Shown here piece by piece: positions 1 to 7,039 of a DNA stretch of 35,546 nucleotides. Each line of letters begins with the position of its first letter. The stretch's first letter is position 1. The notes under the pieces were generated by a model. That model saw only the letters and a list, made by a program, of their open reading frames with translations, was not told where the DNA came from and did not search any database. Position numbers and translations under genes: made by a program. The DNA is from Bradyrhizobium sp. LMTR 3 (lineage in GTDB: Bacteria > Pseudomonadota > Alphaproteobacteria > Rhizobiales > Xanthobacteraceae), in the NCBI RefSeq assembly GCF_001693485.1, contig NZ_MAXC01000021.1, positions 1 through 35,546 on the forward strand, in the 5' to 3' direction.

Positions 1-275
1 ACATGCGCGCCCGGCTCGGCCTGCCGAAGAACGACGACGGCAAGCCGCCGATGGCGGTCGGCGTCGACCTCAGAGGCGAGTCCTACGGCCTCTTGATCGA
101 CCAGATCGGCGAGGTGCTGCGGCTGCCCGACGCGAGCTGCGAGGAAAACCCGGTCAACCTCGATCCCCGCATGGCCAAGCTCGCCGGCGGCGTGCACCGC
201 CTCGACGGCCAGCTCATGGTCGTCCTCGACGTCGATCGCGTCCTCGAAATCACACCCGACCTGATGGCGGCATGA
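1..275 (+). CDS. cheW: CheW chemotaxis adaptor, C-terminal part
   Basis: This is the 3' end of a CheW-type coupling protein, which links the CheA kinase to chemoreceptors at the cytoplasmic face of the membrane. About 91 codons are visible. The segment with the residues GLLIDQIGEVLRLP and the later LDGQLMVVLDVDRVL strand is typical of the second SH3-like subdomain of CheW. The ATG at position 3 is an internal codon; the true start lies upstream of the window. The reading frame ends 58 bases before cheY, so it is probably the upstream member of the cheY-cheB-cheR operon. Confidence 0.9.
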   Translation, partial: MRARLGLPKNDDGKPPMAVGVDLRGESYGLLIDQIGEVLRLPDASCEENPVNLDPRMAKLAGGVHRLDGQLMVVLDVDRVLEITPDLMAA

Positions 276-333
276 AAATCCAACCCGGTACGGAAACATC
301 CCTCTTGGGAATTGATGTAAGTGGAGCCCTAAA

Positions 334-699
334 ATGAAAACATGTCTGGTCGTTGACGACTCGAGCGTCATCCGAAAGGTCGCACGACGTATCCTCGAAG
401 GTCTCGACTTTCAGATCGTCGAAGCCGAGGACGGCGAGAAGGCGCTTGAGGTTTGCAAGCGCGCGATGCCCGAGGCGGTTCTACTCGACTGGAACATGCC
501 GGTCATGGATGGCTACGAATTCCTCGGCAACCTGCGCCGCATGCCCGGTGGCGACGCGCCCAAGGTGGTCTTCTGCACCACCGAAAATGACGTCGCGCAC
601 ATCGCGCGTGCGCTGCATGCCGGCGCCAACGAATACATCATGAAGCCGTTCGACAAGGACATCGTCACCGCGAAGTTCCAGGAAGTCGGCCTGATCTGA
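334..699 (+). CDS. cheY: CheY-type single-domain response regulator
   Basis: A 121-residue stand-alone receiver domain, the normal CheY length. The acidic pocket is Asp8-Asp9, the phosphorylated residue is Asp52 in the LLDWNMP strand, and the conserved Thr (FCTTEN) and Lys (YIMKPF) are present. The protein accepts phosphate from CheA and, when phosphorylated, acts on the flagellar motor switch or serves as a phosphate sink. A GGAG sequence lies a few bases upstream of the ATG. It sits between cheW and cheB on the same strand. Which of several CheY paralogues of the genome this is cannot be decided from the window. Confidence 0.95.
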   Translation: MKTCLVVDDSSVIRKVARRILEGLDFQIVEAEDGEKALEVCKRAMPEAVLLDWNMPVMDGYEFLGNLRRMPGGDAPKVVFCTTENDVAHIARALHAGANEYIMKPFDKDIVTAKFQEVGLI

Positions 700-779
700 T
701 CTCTATGTGATCCCGGCGGCTCAACGGCCATCGGCGTTGGTTTTGCAAGTGTGCCGCTTGAGTTGGGTCGGGTGAAGTA

Positions 780-1946
780 ATGAGTGTTGCGTTAACGAAG
801 TCTCCGCCGCCAATCTCGACAAGGCAAGACAAGCTGCGCGTGATGGTGGTCGACGACTCCGTCGTGATCCGCGGGATGATCTCGCGCTGGATCGGCGCCG
901 AGCCGGACATGGAGGTCTCCGCCTCCCTGCGCACTGGCCTCGACGCCGTCAACCAGATCGATCGCATCAAACCCGATGTCGCTGTGCTCGATATCGAAAT
1001 GCCGGAGCTCGATGGCATTTCGGCGCTGCCCCAGTTGCTTGCGAAAAAGCGCGACCTCGTCATCATCATGGCGTCGACGCTGACCCGCCGCAATGCGGAG
1101 ATCAGCTTCAAGGCGCTCTCGCTCGGCGCCGCCGACTACATTCCAAAGCCGGAGAGCACGCGCGAGGCCACCGCTGCCGAGACATTCCACCACGATCTGA
1201 TCCAGAAGATTCGCCATCTGGGCGCCAGGGCCCGCCGCCGTGCGTCGCCTGGCGCGAGCCCGGCTCCGGCACCAGCCGAGCGGGTGCGCGAGGTATCCGT
1301 TCATCCGGTCGCCGCACCGGTTGCGCAACTGCCACTGGCGCGCCGGCCCTTCAGCATGCTGGCGCCGCGTGTGCTTCTGATCGGCTCGTCGACCGGCGGC
1401 CCGCAGGCGCTGATGGCGCTGGTCGCCGATATCGGTCCGGTGATCGATCGTTTTCCGGTGCTGATCACGCAGCACATGCCGCCAACCTTCACCACGATTC
1501 TCGCCGAGCATCTGGCACGTGCGAGCCGCCGACCGGCGCATGAGGCCGTTGACGGCGAGATCGTCAAGCCCGGCCGGATCTATCTTGCGCCGGGCGGCCG
1601 CCACATGCGCGTCGTGCGCCATGGTGCCGACACCGCTATCTCGCTCGACGACGGGCCGCCGGTGAATTTCTGCAAGCCCGCGGTGGACCCGCTGTTCAAC
1701 TCCGCCATCGACGTCTGGCAGGGCAGCATCATGTCGGTGATTCTGACCGGCATGGGCTCCGACGGGATGCGCGGCGGCAAGGAGATCGTCGCCGCCGGCG
1801 GCAGCGTGATTGCCCAGGACGAAGCGACCAGCGTGGTGTGGGGCATGCCGGGCGCGGCCGCCAATGCAGGTATTTGCGCGGCGGTTCTGCCGCTCAATCA
1901 GATCGCACCAAAACTGGTACGGTTGTTTTCGGGAGATCGTTCGTGA
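780..1946 (+). CDS. cheB: CheB protein-glutamate methylesterase / glutamine deamidase
   Basis: A 388-residue CheB that removes methyl groups from chemoreceptor glutamates during adaptation. An N-terminal receiver domain (about residues 19-140) has Asp25-Asp26 and the phospho-acceptor Asp71 (VLDIEMPE). A Pro/Ala-rich linker (about 145-185) leads into the C-terminal methylesterase domain, with the catalytic serine Ser204 in GSSTGGPQ, His232 in TQHMPPTF and Asp328 in GMGSDGMRGG. All three catalytic residues are present, so the enzyme should be active. A GGGTGAAG sequence precedes the ATG. The stop codon overlaps the cheR start, so the two products are likely translationally coupled. Confidence 0.97.
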   Translation: MSVALTKSPPPISTRQDKLRVMVVDDSVVIRGMISRWIGAEPDMEVSASLRTGLDAVNQIDRIKPDVAVLDIEMPELDGISALPQLLAKKRDLVIIMASTLTRRNAEISFKALSLGAADYIPKPESTREATAAETFHHDLIQKIRHLGARARRRASPGASPAPAPAERVREVSVHPVAAPVAQLPLARRPFSMLAPRVLLIGSSTGGPQALMALVADIGPVIDRFPVLITQHMPPTFTTILAEHLARASRRPAHEAVDGEIVKPGRIYLAPGGRHMRVVRHGADTAISLDDGPPVNFCKPAVDPLFNSAIDVWQGSIMSVILTGMGSDGMRGGKEIVAAGGSVIAQDEATSVVWGMPGAAANAGICAAVLPLNQIAPKLVRLFSGDRS

Positions 1947-2821
1947 CGCCTTCAGACTATGAGTATCTGCGTAAGCTTCTGAAAGAGCGCTCCGGGCTCG
2001 ATCTTTCGGCCGACAAGCAATATCTGGTCGAAAGCCGGCTGCTGCCGTTGGCCCGCAAGTCCAGCCTGCCGGGCATTTCCCAACTCGTCGAGAAGATGAA
2101 GGGCGGGGCCAACGCGCTGACCGCCGAGGTGGTCGAGGCGATGACCACCAACGAGACGTTTTTCTTCCGCGACAAGATTCCGTTCGATCATTTGCGGGAA
2201 GCGGTCATTCCGGCGCTGGTGCAGGCGCGTGCGGCCCGCCGCGCTTTACGCATCTGGTGCGCAGCTTCCTCCACCGGGCAGGAACCATATTCGATCGCGA
2301 TGTGCCTGAAGGAGGCGGGACCCCTGCTGTCCGGCTGGCGCACCGAGATCGTCGCGACCGACCTGTCGCAGGCGGTGCTGGAAAAATCGAAGGCCGGCAT
2401 CTTCAGCCAGTTCGAGGTGCAGCGCGGACTGCCGATCCAGTTGCTGGTGAAATATTTCACCCAGAACGGCGAACTCTGGCAGATCAACGCCGAGATCCGC
2501 AGCATGGTGCAGCATCGTCAGCTCAACCTGCTGCAGGACTTCTCCCATCTCGGCGTGTTCGATGTCATCTTCTGCCGCAACGTGCTGATCTATTTCGATC
2601 AGAATACCAAGGCTAACATCTTCGAGCGGCTTTCCCGGATGCTGGAGCCGGATGGCGTGCTGGCGCTGGGCGCTGCCGAATCGGTGGTCGGCATCACCAA
2701 CAGCTTCAAGCCCTATCCGGAGCGACGCGGACTTTATCGTCCGAACATCGCACCGGTGATACGGGTGGGGGCGTCGACCCTGGTGCCGCAAACCCTGCGG
2801 GCGGTTGCCGCGGCGCGCTGA
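1943..2821 (+). CDS. cheR: CheR chemoreceptor methyltransferase
   Basis: CheR uses S-adenosylmethionine to methylate glutamates of chemoreceptors and opposes CheB. The protein is 292 residues from a GTG start that overlaps the cheB stop by four bases (GTGA). I prefer this start because CheR homology begins at once (TPSDYEYLRKLLKERSGLDL), whereas an open extension upstream to 1838 only repeats cheB sequence in another frame. The N-terminal helical domain covers about residues 1-80. The SAM-binding segment WCAASSTGQEPYSIAM begins near residue 105, and the CRNVLIYFD motif lies near residue 213. It is the last gene of the operon and meets the next operon tail to tail. Confidence 0.96.
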   Translation: MTPSDYEYLRKLLKERSGLDLSADKQYLVESRLLPLARKSSLPGISQLVEKMKGGANALTAEVVEAMTTNETFFFRDKIPFDHLREAVIPALVQARAARRALRIWCAASSTGQEPYSIAMCLKEAGPLLSGWRTEIVATDLSQAVLEKSKAGIFSQFEVQRGLPIQLLVKYFTQNGELWQINAEIRSMVQHRQLNLLQDFSHLGVFDVIFCRNVLIYFDQNTKANIFERLSRMLEPDGVLALGAAESVVGITNSFKPYPERRGLYRPNIAPVIRVGASTLVPQTLRAVAAAR

Positions 2822-2858
2822 CCCTGTTCTTCAGCCTGCGTCTCGGCATGCTGCCGCG

Positions 2859-4016
2859 CTACAAGATCGCGTGCGGCAGGAAGCGCGACGTGTTGCCGGT
2901 GATCGGGTTCTCGTCCTCGCGGATCGACAGGCCGCATGGCGTGTGATCGACCAGCCAGCTTCCGAGCACCGGGTATTGGTCGGTGAAGCTCGGCAGCGGC
3001 GCGAAAGCCTGCCGGATGAATCCTTCCGCGCCGTAGGGCCCTTGCTGTTCCGTCACCGTGGCGCCAGCACTGACGAGTGCGACGTTGGCGCCTTCGCGCG
3101 AATAGAGCGGCTTGCGCACGAACGAGGAGCCGAGCATGGCCGCCTTCGGATCGTCCTCGAAATAGGCCGGCAGCAAATTGGGATGCTTCGGAAACATCTC
3201 CCACAGCAGGGGAAGGATGCCCTTGTTGGAGAGGATCGCCTTCCATGGCGGTTCGATCCAGCGGGTCGGCGCTGTCGCGAGTTTTTCGCCGAACGTGTCG
3301 CGGAACATCCATTCCCAGGGATAGAGCTTGAAGGCGAGCTCGATGGCGCGGTCGTCGAGATCGACGAAGCGGCCATCGTGATCCAACCCGACTTCCTTGA
3401 TGTCCATCAAGATCGTCTTCAATCCGGCTTGGCTCGCAGTGTCCTGCAGATAGGCCAGCGTACCGGCATCCTCGGCATTGTCGGTCATTCCTGTGAGATG
3501 AAGATGCTTGGCGCCGCCATATTTCTTCCAGGCGTCGATCAGGCGCTCGTGGATTGAATTGAACTGGTCGGCGCGTTTCGGGATGATGTTGCGCTCCATC
3601 GCCTGTTCGAGCCAGGCCCACTGAAAAACCGCCGCTTCGAAAATCGAGGTCGGCGTATCGGCGTTGTACTCCAGCAGTTTCGCCGGGCTCCAGCCGTCGT
3701 AGCTCAGGTCCAGCCGGCCGTAGAGGCTGGCGTCGCGGCGGCGCCAGCTTTCGGAAATCAGCGGCCAGAACGCTTCGGATATTTTCAAACGGCGCAAATA
3801 CTTTTCGTCGTTGATCACGCGGCCGACCAGCTCGAGGCACATCGCATCGATCTCGGCGGTGGGGGCCTCGATCCGCCGTTCGATTTCCTGCAGCGTGAAC
3901 GCGTAGTAGGTCCGTTCGTCCCAATAGCGTTCGCCATCAATGGTGTGAAAAGTGAACCCAAGGCCTTCGGCGGTGGCACGCCAGTCGTCGCGTTCGGGGC
4001 AGGGGATACGCTGCAT
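2859..4016 (-). CDS. Glutathionylspermidine synthase-like ATP-grasp protein (YjfC/YgiC type)
   Basis: A 385-residue protein resembling the C-terminal synthetase domain of glutathionylspermidine synthase and the stand-alone E. coli proteins YjfC and YgiC, the usual length for the stand-alone form. Visible family segments are LLEYNADTPTSIFEAAVFQW (about residues 114-133), FKLYPWEWMFRDTFGEKL in the middle, SSFVRKPLYSREGANV near the ATP-binding region, and the C-terminal GNTSRFLPHAIL. The fold suggests ATP-dependent ligation of an amine or peptide to a carboxylate, but stand-alone members do not necessarily make glutathionylspermidine, so the substrate is unknown. It is the third gene of a tight operon, starting five bases after the stop of the Ser-rich gene. 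Confidence 0.85.
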   Translation of the reverse strand: MQRIPCPERDDWRATAEGLGFTFHTIDGERYWDERTYYAFTLQEIERRIEAPTAEIDAMCLELVGRVINDEKYLRRLKISEAFWPLISESWRRRDASLYGRLDLSYDGWSPAKLLEYNADTPTSIFEAAVFQWAWLEQAMERNIIPKRADQFNSIHERLIDAWKKYGGAKHLHLTGMTDNAEDAGTLAYLQDTASQAGLKTILMDIKEVGLDHDGRFVDLDDRAIELAFKLYPWEWMFRDTFGEKLATAPTRWIEPPWKAILSNKGILPLLWEMFPKHPNLLPAYFEDDPKAAMLGSSFVRKPLYSREGANVALVSAGATVTEQQGPYGAEGFIRQAFAPLPSFTDQYPVLGSWLVDHTPCGLSIREDENPITGNTSRFLPHAIL

Positions 4017-4021
4017 GAAAT

Positions 4022-4426
4022 TCAGCCGCCAGAGAAGCCGATGGCGTGCCCGAACGAGCCGAAGCCGCCGCGCTGCACGGAGTGCGAGCCGGAATAGGAC
4101 GAATGGCTCGAGGAGCTCGAGGAGGAGTCGCTGCTATAATAGCTGCTGCGTGACGACGATCCGCCACCGGAGCCGCCATGGCCCGAGGAAGAGCTGCGGG
4201 AGGAGCACTCGGCCGTGTTTTGTGTCGGCGATGCCAGGTGCGGGTTTGGTTGCTCGCAAGTGCGGCTCGGCATCAGCGTGTAGGCGGTGGCGCCGACCGC
4301 AAACGTGCCCATAAGCAGGAGTGCGACATGGCCCGAACGCTTGGCCGGCGGCGGAACGGGACGCGGCGCCGCCGGCATCGAGACCGGTTTGCGCTTGCCG
4401 AATTCAGGCTCTGAATTGTTCGCCAT
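4022..4426 (-). CDS. Ser-rich DUF1190-like membrane-anchored protein
   Basis: A 134-residue protein. A Pro-rich cytoplasmic N-terminus is followed by one hydrophobic segment (HVALLLMGTFAVGATAYTL, about residues 32-50). After that come a Cys-containing stretch (C56, C71), a long low-complexity Ser/Gly/Tyr region (about 72-115) and a C-terminal QRGGFGSFG. That layout and the terminal RGGFG recall E. coli YgiB/YjfM (DUF1190), and the neighbours match. The start is chosen because the ATG lies two bases after the DUF350 stop codon; an open frame reaches further upstream but overlaps that gene. The function of the family is unknown. The family assignment is an inference from architecture plus gene order. 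Confidence 0.75.
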   Translation of the reverse strand: MANNSEPEFGKRKPVSMPAAPRPVPPPAKRSGHVALLLMGTFAVGATAYTLMPSRTCEQPNPHLASPTQNTAECSSRSSSSGHGGSGGGSSSRSSYYSSDSSSSSSSHSSYSGSHSVQRGGFGSFGHAIGFSGG

Positions 4427-4428
4427 GG

Positions 4429-4833
4429 TCAGTAGGTCATGCAAGCGGCGTTGATCGCGCCGGCGGCCAGCGAGGACAGCCCGAGCCAGATCGCGGCGGC
4501 GAGTTCGCCCGATGCGATCCGCTTCGACAGGTTCGGCACCGGAACCCTGACGAGGTAATAGACGATGATCTGCACGATCAGCGCGATCGCGGCCCAGATC
4601 AGGCAATCCCAGACATTGGCCGAATGGGTGATAGCGCTGACCAGCGGCAGCACGAAGCCGAGCAGGCTCAAGCCCAGCGCAATCGCGGCAGCCGGCTCAT
4701 TGGCGCGGATCAGATCGAACTCGTTGTGCGCCGTGACGCGGGTGTAGACGAAGAGGTACGCGACCACGGCAACGATTGCCGTGCAGAAGTAAACCAGGAA
4801 CGCCGGCAGCCCGGCGAGGGATTGCAGGATCAT
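4429..4833 (-). CDS. DUF350 family inner-membrane protein (YjfL-like)
   Basis: A 134-residue, strongly hydrophobic protein with about four membrane segments: residues 8-28, about 47-68, about 75-95 and about 110-130. The mix of small residues and the LSLLGFVLPLVSAI and IVYYLVRVPVPNLSKRI segments fit DUF350 (E. coli YjfL). The start is set at the ATG of MILQSLAGLPAF because the hydrophobic domain begins there; an upstream extension is Arg-rich and unlike the family. It is the first gene of the DUF350 / DUF1190-like / ATP-grasp operon. The biochemical role is unknown; the family sits with the ATP-grasp gene in several bacteria, which suggests a shared process at the inner membrane. Confidence 0.85.
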   Translation of the reverse strand: MILQSLAGLPAFLVYFCTAIVAVVAYLFVYTRVTAHNEFDLIRANEPAAAIALGLSLLGFVLPLVSAITHSANVWDCLIWAAIALIVQIIVYYLVRVPVPNLSKRIASGELAAAIWLGLSSLAAGAINAACMTY

Positions 4834-4937
4834 TGAATTTTCGCCCCAACTCGTGCGTTCCGGAAGGTTCGCACGATCTCTCAGTCGGCGCATAGAAGCA
4901 GACGGTTCAATTCCAATAGAGACTGCCCAAACAAAAG

Positions 4938-4957
4938 CCCCGCCATTTCAGGCGGGG
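4938..4957 (-). terminator. Intrinsic terminator of the P460-cupredoxin gene
   Basis: A seven-base GC stem (CCCCGCC/GGCGGGG) with a six-base loop is followed on the minus strand by CTTTTGTTT. It lies 37 bases past the stop codon of the cytochrome P460-cupredoxin gene. The sequence nearly repeats the terminator at 5907-5926. Confidence 0.85.
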
Positions 4958-4994
4958 TTCGCAAATCTTCCATGGTGGCCTTGGCGCCGCCGGG

Positions 4995-5801
4995 CTATTC
5001 CCTGACCTCGATCTTGCCCTTCATTGCCGGGTGTAGCCCGCAAATGTAGTCGTAGATTCCTGCATCGGAGAGGGTCAGCTCGGTGGTCTGGCCTTTCAGC
5101 GCGATCGACGAGCGCTGCGCCTTGGGGCCGGTGATCGTCACCTGGTGCGGCGAGGAATCGGCGTTGTGCCAGGTGATGGTCTGGCCCTTGCTGACGACGA
5201 CGGTCTCCGGCCCGAACTTGAAGTCGGAGATTGAGACCACGCCGGGGCCCGGCGCGGGCTTTGCCATGGCGCCTTCGGGCGTACCCTTCAGGCCCGCTAG
5301 CGAGATAACAAAATCCTGCCCGGCATGCGGCTTGTGGCAGGCGAAGCAGGCCGTCAAATTGGCCTTGTCGTTGACCTTCTTGTCCGGGCCAAACGCCTGA
5401 TACTCCCATTCGCCGTTGCGAATGTCATCCTTGTACTCGGTGCCCCAGCCGTCGCGCTTTTCCATCACCGTGTAGGCGACGAGGTCGCCCTTCTGGAAAC
5501 GGCCCTTGGCATCCTTGAGCGGCTGGCCGGCCGCATCGAGCTGCGCCTTGTACTGCACCAGCGTCAGCACCGTGCCGCTCGGGATCGGCTGCCCCTTGCG
5601 TACCGCATCGACCGCCGCCGGCGTCGCATAGAGCTCGCGGTACTGCTTGTTGTCGTAACGATCGACCGTGGCGTAGAGCGTGCCCTTGTCGAAATTCTCC
5701 GGGAAGGCGACCTTGTCGCCGCCGGCAAGCGCCGAATAGCCGATGAGCGCACCCGATGCCGACCCGAGCGCGACAGCGGCAGCCAGACTGACGTTTTTCA
5801 T
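4995..5801 (-). CDS. Cytochrome P460-cupredoxin fusion protein
   Basis: A 268-residue exported protein. An N-terminal hydrophobic export signal (about residues 1-27) leads to a cytochrome P460-type domain (about 30-175) with one c-type heme motif C152-x2-C155-H156. A Pro-rich linker (180-188) precedes a plastocyanin/amicyanin-type cupredoxin domain (about 188-268). The type 1 copper ligands are visible as His219, Cys254, His257 and Met260. Heme and copper in one chain suggest periplasmic electron transfer or redox chemistry on a small nitrogen or oxygen species, as known for the P460 family; the substrate is not evident. The start is the ATG behind GGGGGAAG; an upstream ATG has no such signal. 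Single gene between two terminators. Confidence 0.85.
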   Translation of the reverse strand: MKNVSLAAAVALGSASGALIGYSALAGGDKVAFPENFDKGTLYATVDRYDNKQYRELYATPAAVDAVRKGQPIPSGTVLTLVQYKAQLDAAGQPLKDAKGRFQKGDLVAYTVMEKRDGWGTEYKDDIRNGEWEYQAFGPDKKVNDKANLTACFACHKPHAGQDFVISLAGLKGTPEGAMAKPAPGPGVVSISDFKFGPETVVVSKGQTITWHNADSSPHQVTITGPKAQRSSIALKGQTTELTLSDAGIYDYICGLHPAMKGKIEVRE

Positions 5802-5906
5802 GACTTCCCCCTCGTTTGCGGACAACTCCGTCAAGTACGAGACACCGCGAAGTGGGTTTCAATCCGGGGAAGCGAATTTGTCGCGTGGCAGTGGCCCAAA
5901 CAAAAA

Positions 5907-5926
5907 CCCCGCCATTTCGGGCGGGG
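5907..5926 (-). terminator. Intrinsic terminator downstream of ctrA
   Basis: A CCCCGCC/GGCGGGG stem with a six-base loop is followed on the minus strand by TTTTTGTTT, 46 bases past the ctrA stop codon. It separates ctrA from the P460-cupredoxin gene and is nearly identical to the terminator beyond that gene. Confidence 0.85.
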
Positions 5927-5971
5927 TCCAGCCGGGAGGAGTGAGCCGTTGGGCTCGCTGTAAACCCTTAC

Positions 5972-6673
5972 TCAGGCGGGGATGCGCTCGTCCGCCTCGT
6001 GCGGCTCGCGCAGCACGTAGCCGCGGCCCCACACGGTTTCGATGAAGTTGCGGCCTTCGGAGGCGTTCGCGAGCTTCTTGCGCAGCTTGCAGATGAAGAC
6101 GTCGATGATCTTCAGCTCGGGCTCGTCCATGCCGCCATAGAGATGGTTGAGGAACATTTCCTTGGTCAGCGTGGTGCCCTTGCGGAGCGAGAGCAGCTCC
6201 AGCATCTGGTATTCCTTGCCGGTCAGGTGCACGCGCTGGCCGCCGACCTCGACCGTCTTGGTGTCGAGATTGACCACGAGATCCCCGGTCTGGATGACCG
6301 ACTGGGCGTGACCCTTGGAACGGCGGACGATCGCATGGATGCGGGCAACCAGTTCGTCCTTGTGGAAGGGCTTGGTCATATAGTCGTCGGCGCCGACGCC
6401 GAGACCTTTGACCTTGTCCTCGATGCCGGCGAGGCCGGAGAGGATCAGAATGGGAGTCTTGATTTTCGATACCCGGAGCTGCTTGAGCACGTCGTAGCCG
6501 GACATGTCGGGCAGGTTGAGGTCGAGAAGGATAATATCGTAGTCGTAAAGCTTACCTAGATCGACGCCTTCTTCTCCGAGATCCGTCGTGTAGACGTTGA
6601 AGCTCTCGGATTTCAGCATCAATTCGATCGACTGCGCGACGGCGCTGTCATCTTCTATCAGCAAAACGCGCAT
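5972..6673 (-). CDS. ctrA: CtrA cell-cycle response regulator
   Basis: A 233-residue OmpR-type response regulator. The receiver domain (about 1-118) has Asp8-Asp9, phospho-acceptor Asp51 (LLDLNLPD) and the KPF motif; a winged-helix DNA-binding domain follows (about 125-228). Segments such as LTGKEYQMLELLSLRKG, MFLNHLYGGMDEPE and ETVWGRGYVL are practically diagnostic of alphaproteobacterial CtrA. CtrA is phosphorylated through the CckA-ChpT relay and controls flagellar, chemotaxis and cell-cycle genes by binding TTAA-N7-TTAA. It is transcribed divergently from fliI. The last residues differ from the Ala-Ala end that serves as a ClpXP signal in Caulobacter: here the end is Ile-Pro-Ala. Confidence 0.97.
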   Translation of the reverse strand: MRVLLIEDDSAVAQSIELMLKSESFNVYTTDLGEEGVDLGKLYDYDIILLDLNLPDMSGYDVLKQLRVSKIKTPILILSGLAGIEDKVKGLGVGADDYMTKPFHKDELVARIHAIVRRSKGHAQSVIQTGDLVVNLDTKTVEVGGQRVHLTGKEYQMLELLSLRKGTTLTKEMFLNHLYGGMDEPELKIIDVFICKLRKKLANASEGRNFIETVWGRGYVLREPHEADERIPA

Positions 6674-7039
6674 GCCAGTCCCCTTTAGTCCGCCGCTCCG
6701 GGCGTCAGGTCGGCCGCACTTGCGGCACTCAAAACGCCTTTAACAACTGATTCGGATCCTGACAGACACATGGTTAACAAAATCTGATTCCGGTTCGCAA
6801 GCTCTTTAAGTGCAATTTTCAGCGAATCGCCCTAAGATGTTGCTCGGAAGCAGCTTTTCTCCATAGTGTCCACTCAGGTTCCAGATTAAGAGGCGGGCCT
6901 AACCGACTCCCGCGTTTCGCCCTTCTTCTGACGGGCAAGCGCTCTCAGTCACCAAAGACAGTGACGCAATGATTAATGATGCGGGTAAACACGAGGTTAA
7001 GCGCGGTTTCTTAAAGTGCGGAAACTTAAGGTTTTCGCA
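6674..7039. promoter_or_regulatory. ctrA-fliI divergent control region with GANTC and CtrA half-site
   Basis: This 366-base region holds no gene that I can support. It contains GANTC sites (the target of the CcrM adenine methyltransferase) at 6749-6753, 6786-6790, 6824-6828 and 6904-6908. On the minus strand, toward ctrA, TTAACCAT at 6770-6777 matches the known CtrA half-site form. Further TTAA words occur near fliI (around 6971, 6994 and 7012) without a clean seven-base spacing. Known Caulobacter ctrA promoters are controlled by GANTC methylation and by CtrA itself, so the layout suggests the same here; the function is inferred. Confidence 0.55.

Noticed and set aside
2734..3924. 396-codon open frame on the minus strand
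   Set aside because: It overlaps cheR and the ATP-grasp gene in another frame and is Arg-rich without domain features.
6971..7016. TTAA words before fliI as a full CtrA box
   Set aside because: Spacings between the TTAA words are not seven bases, so a standard box cannot be claimed.
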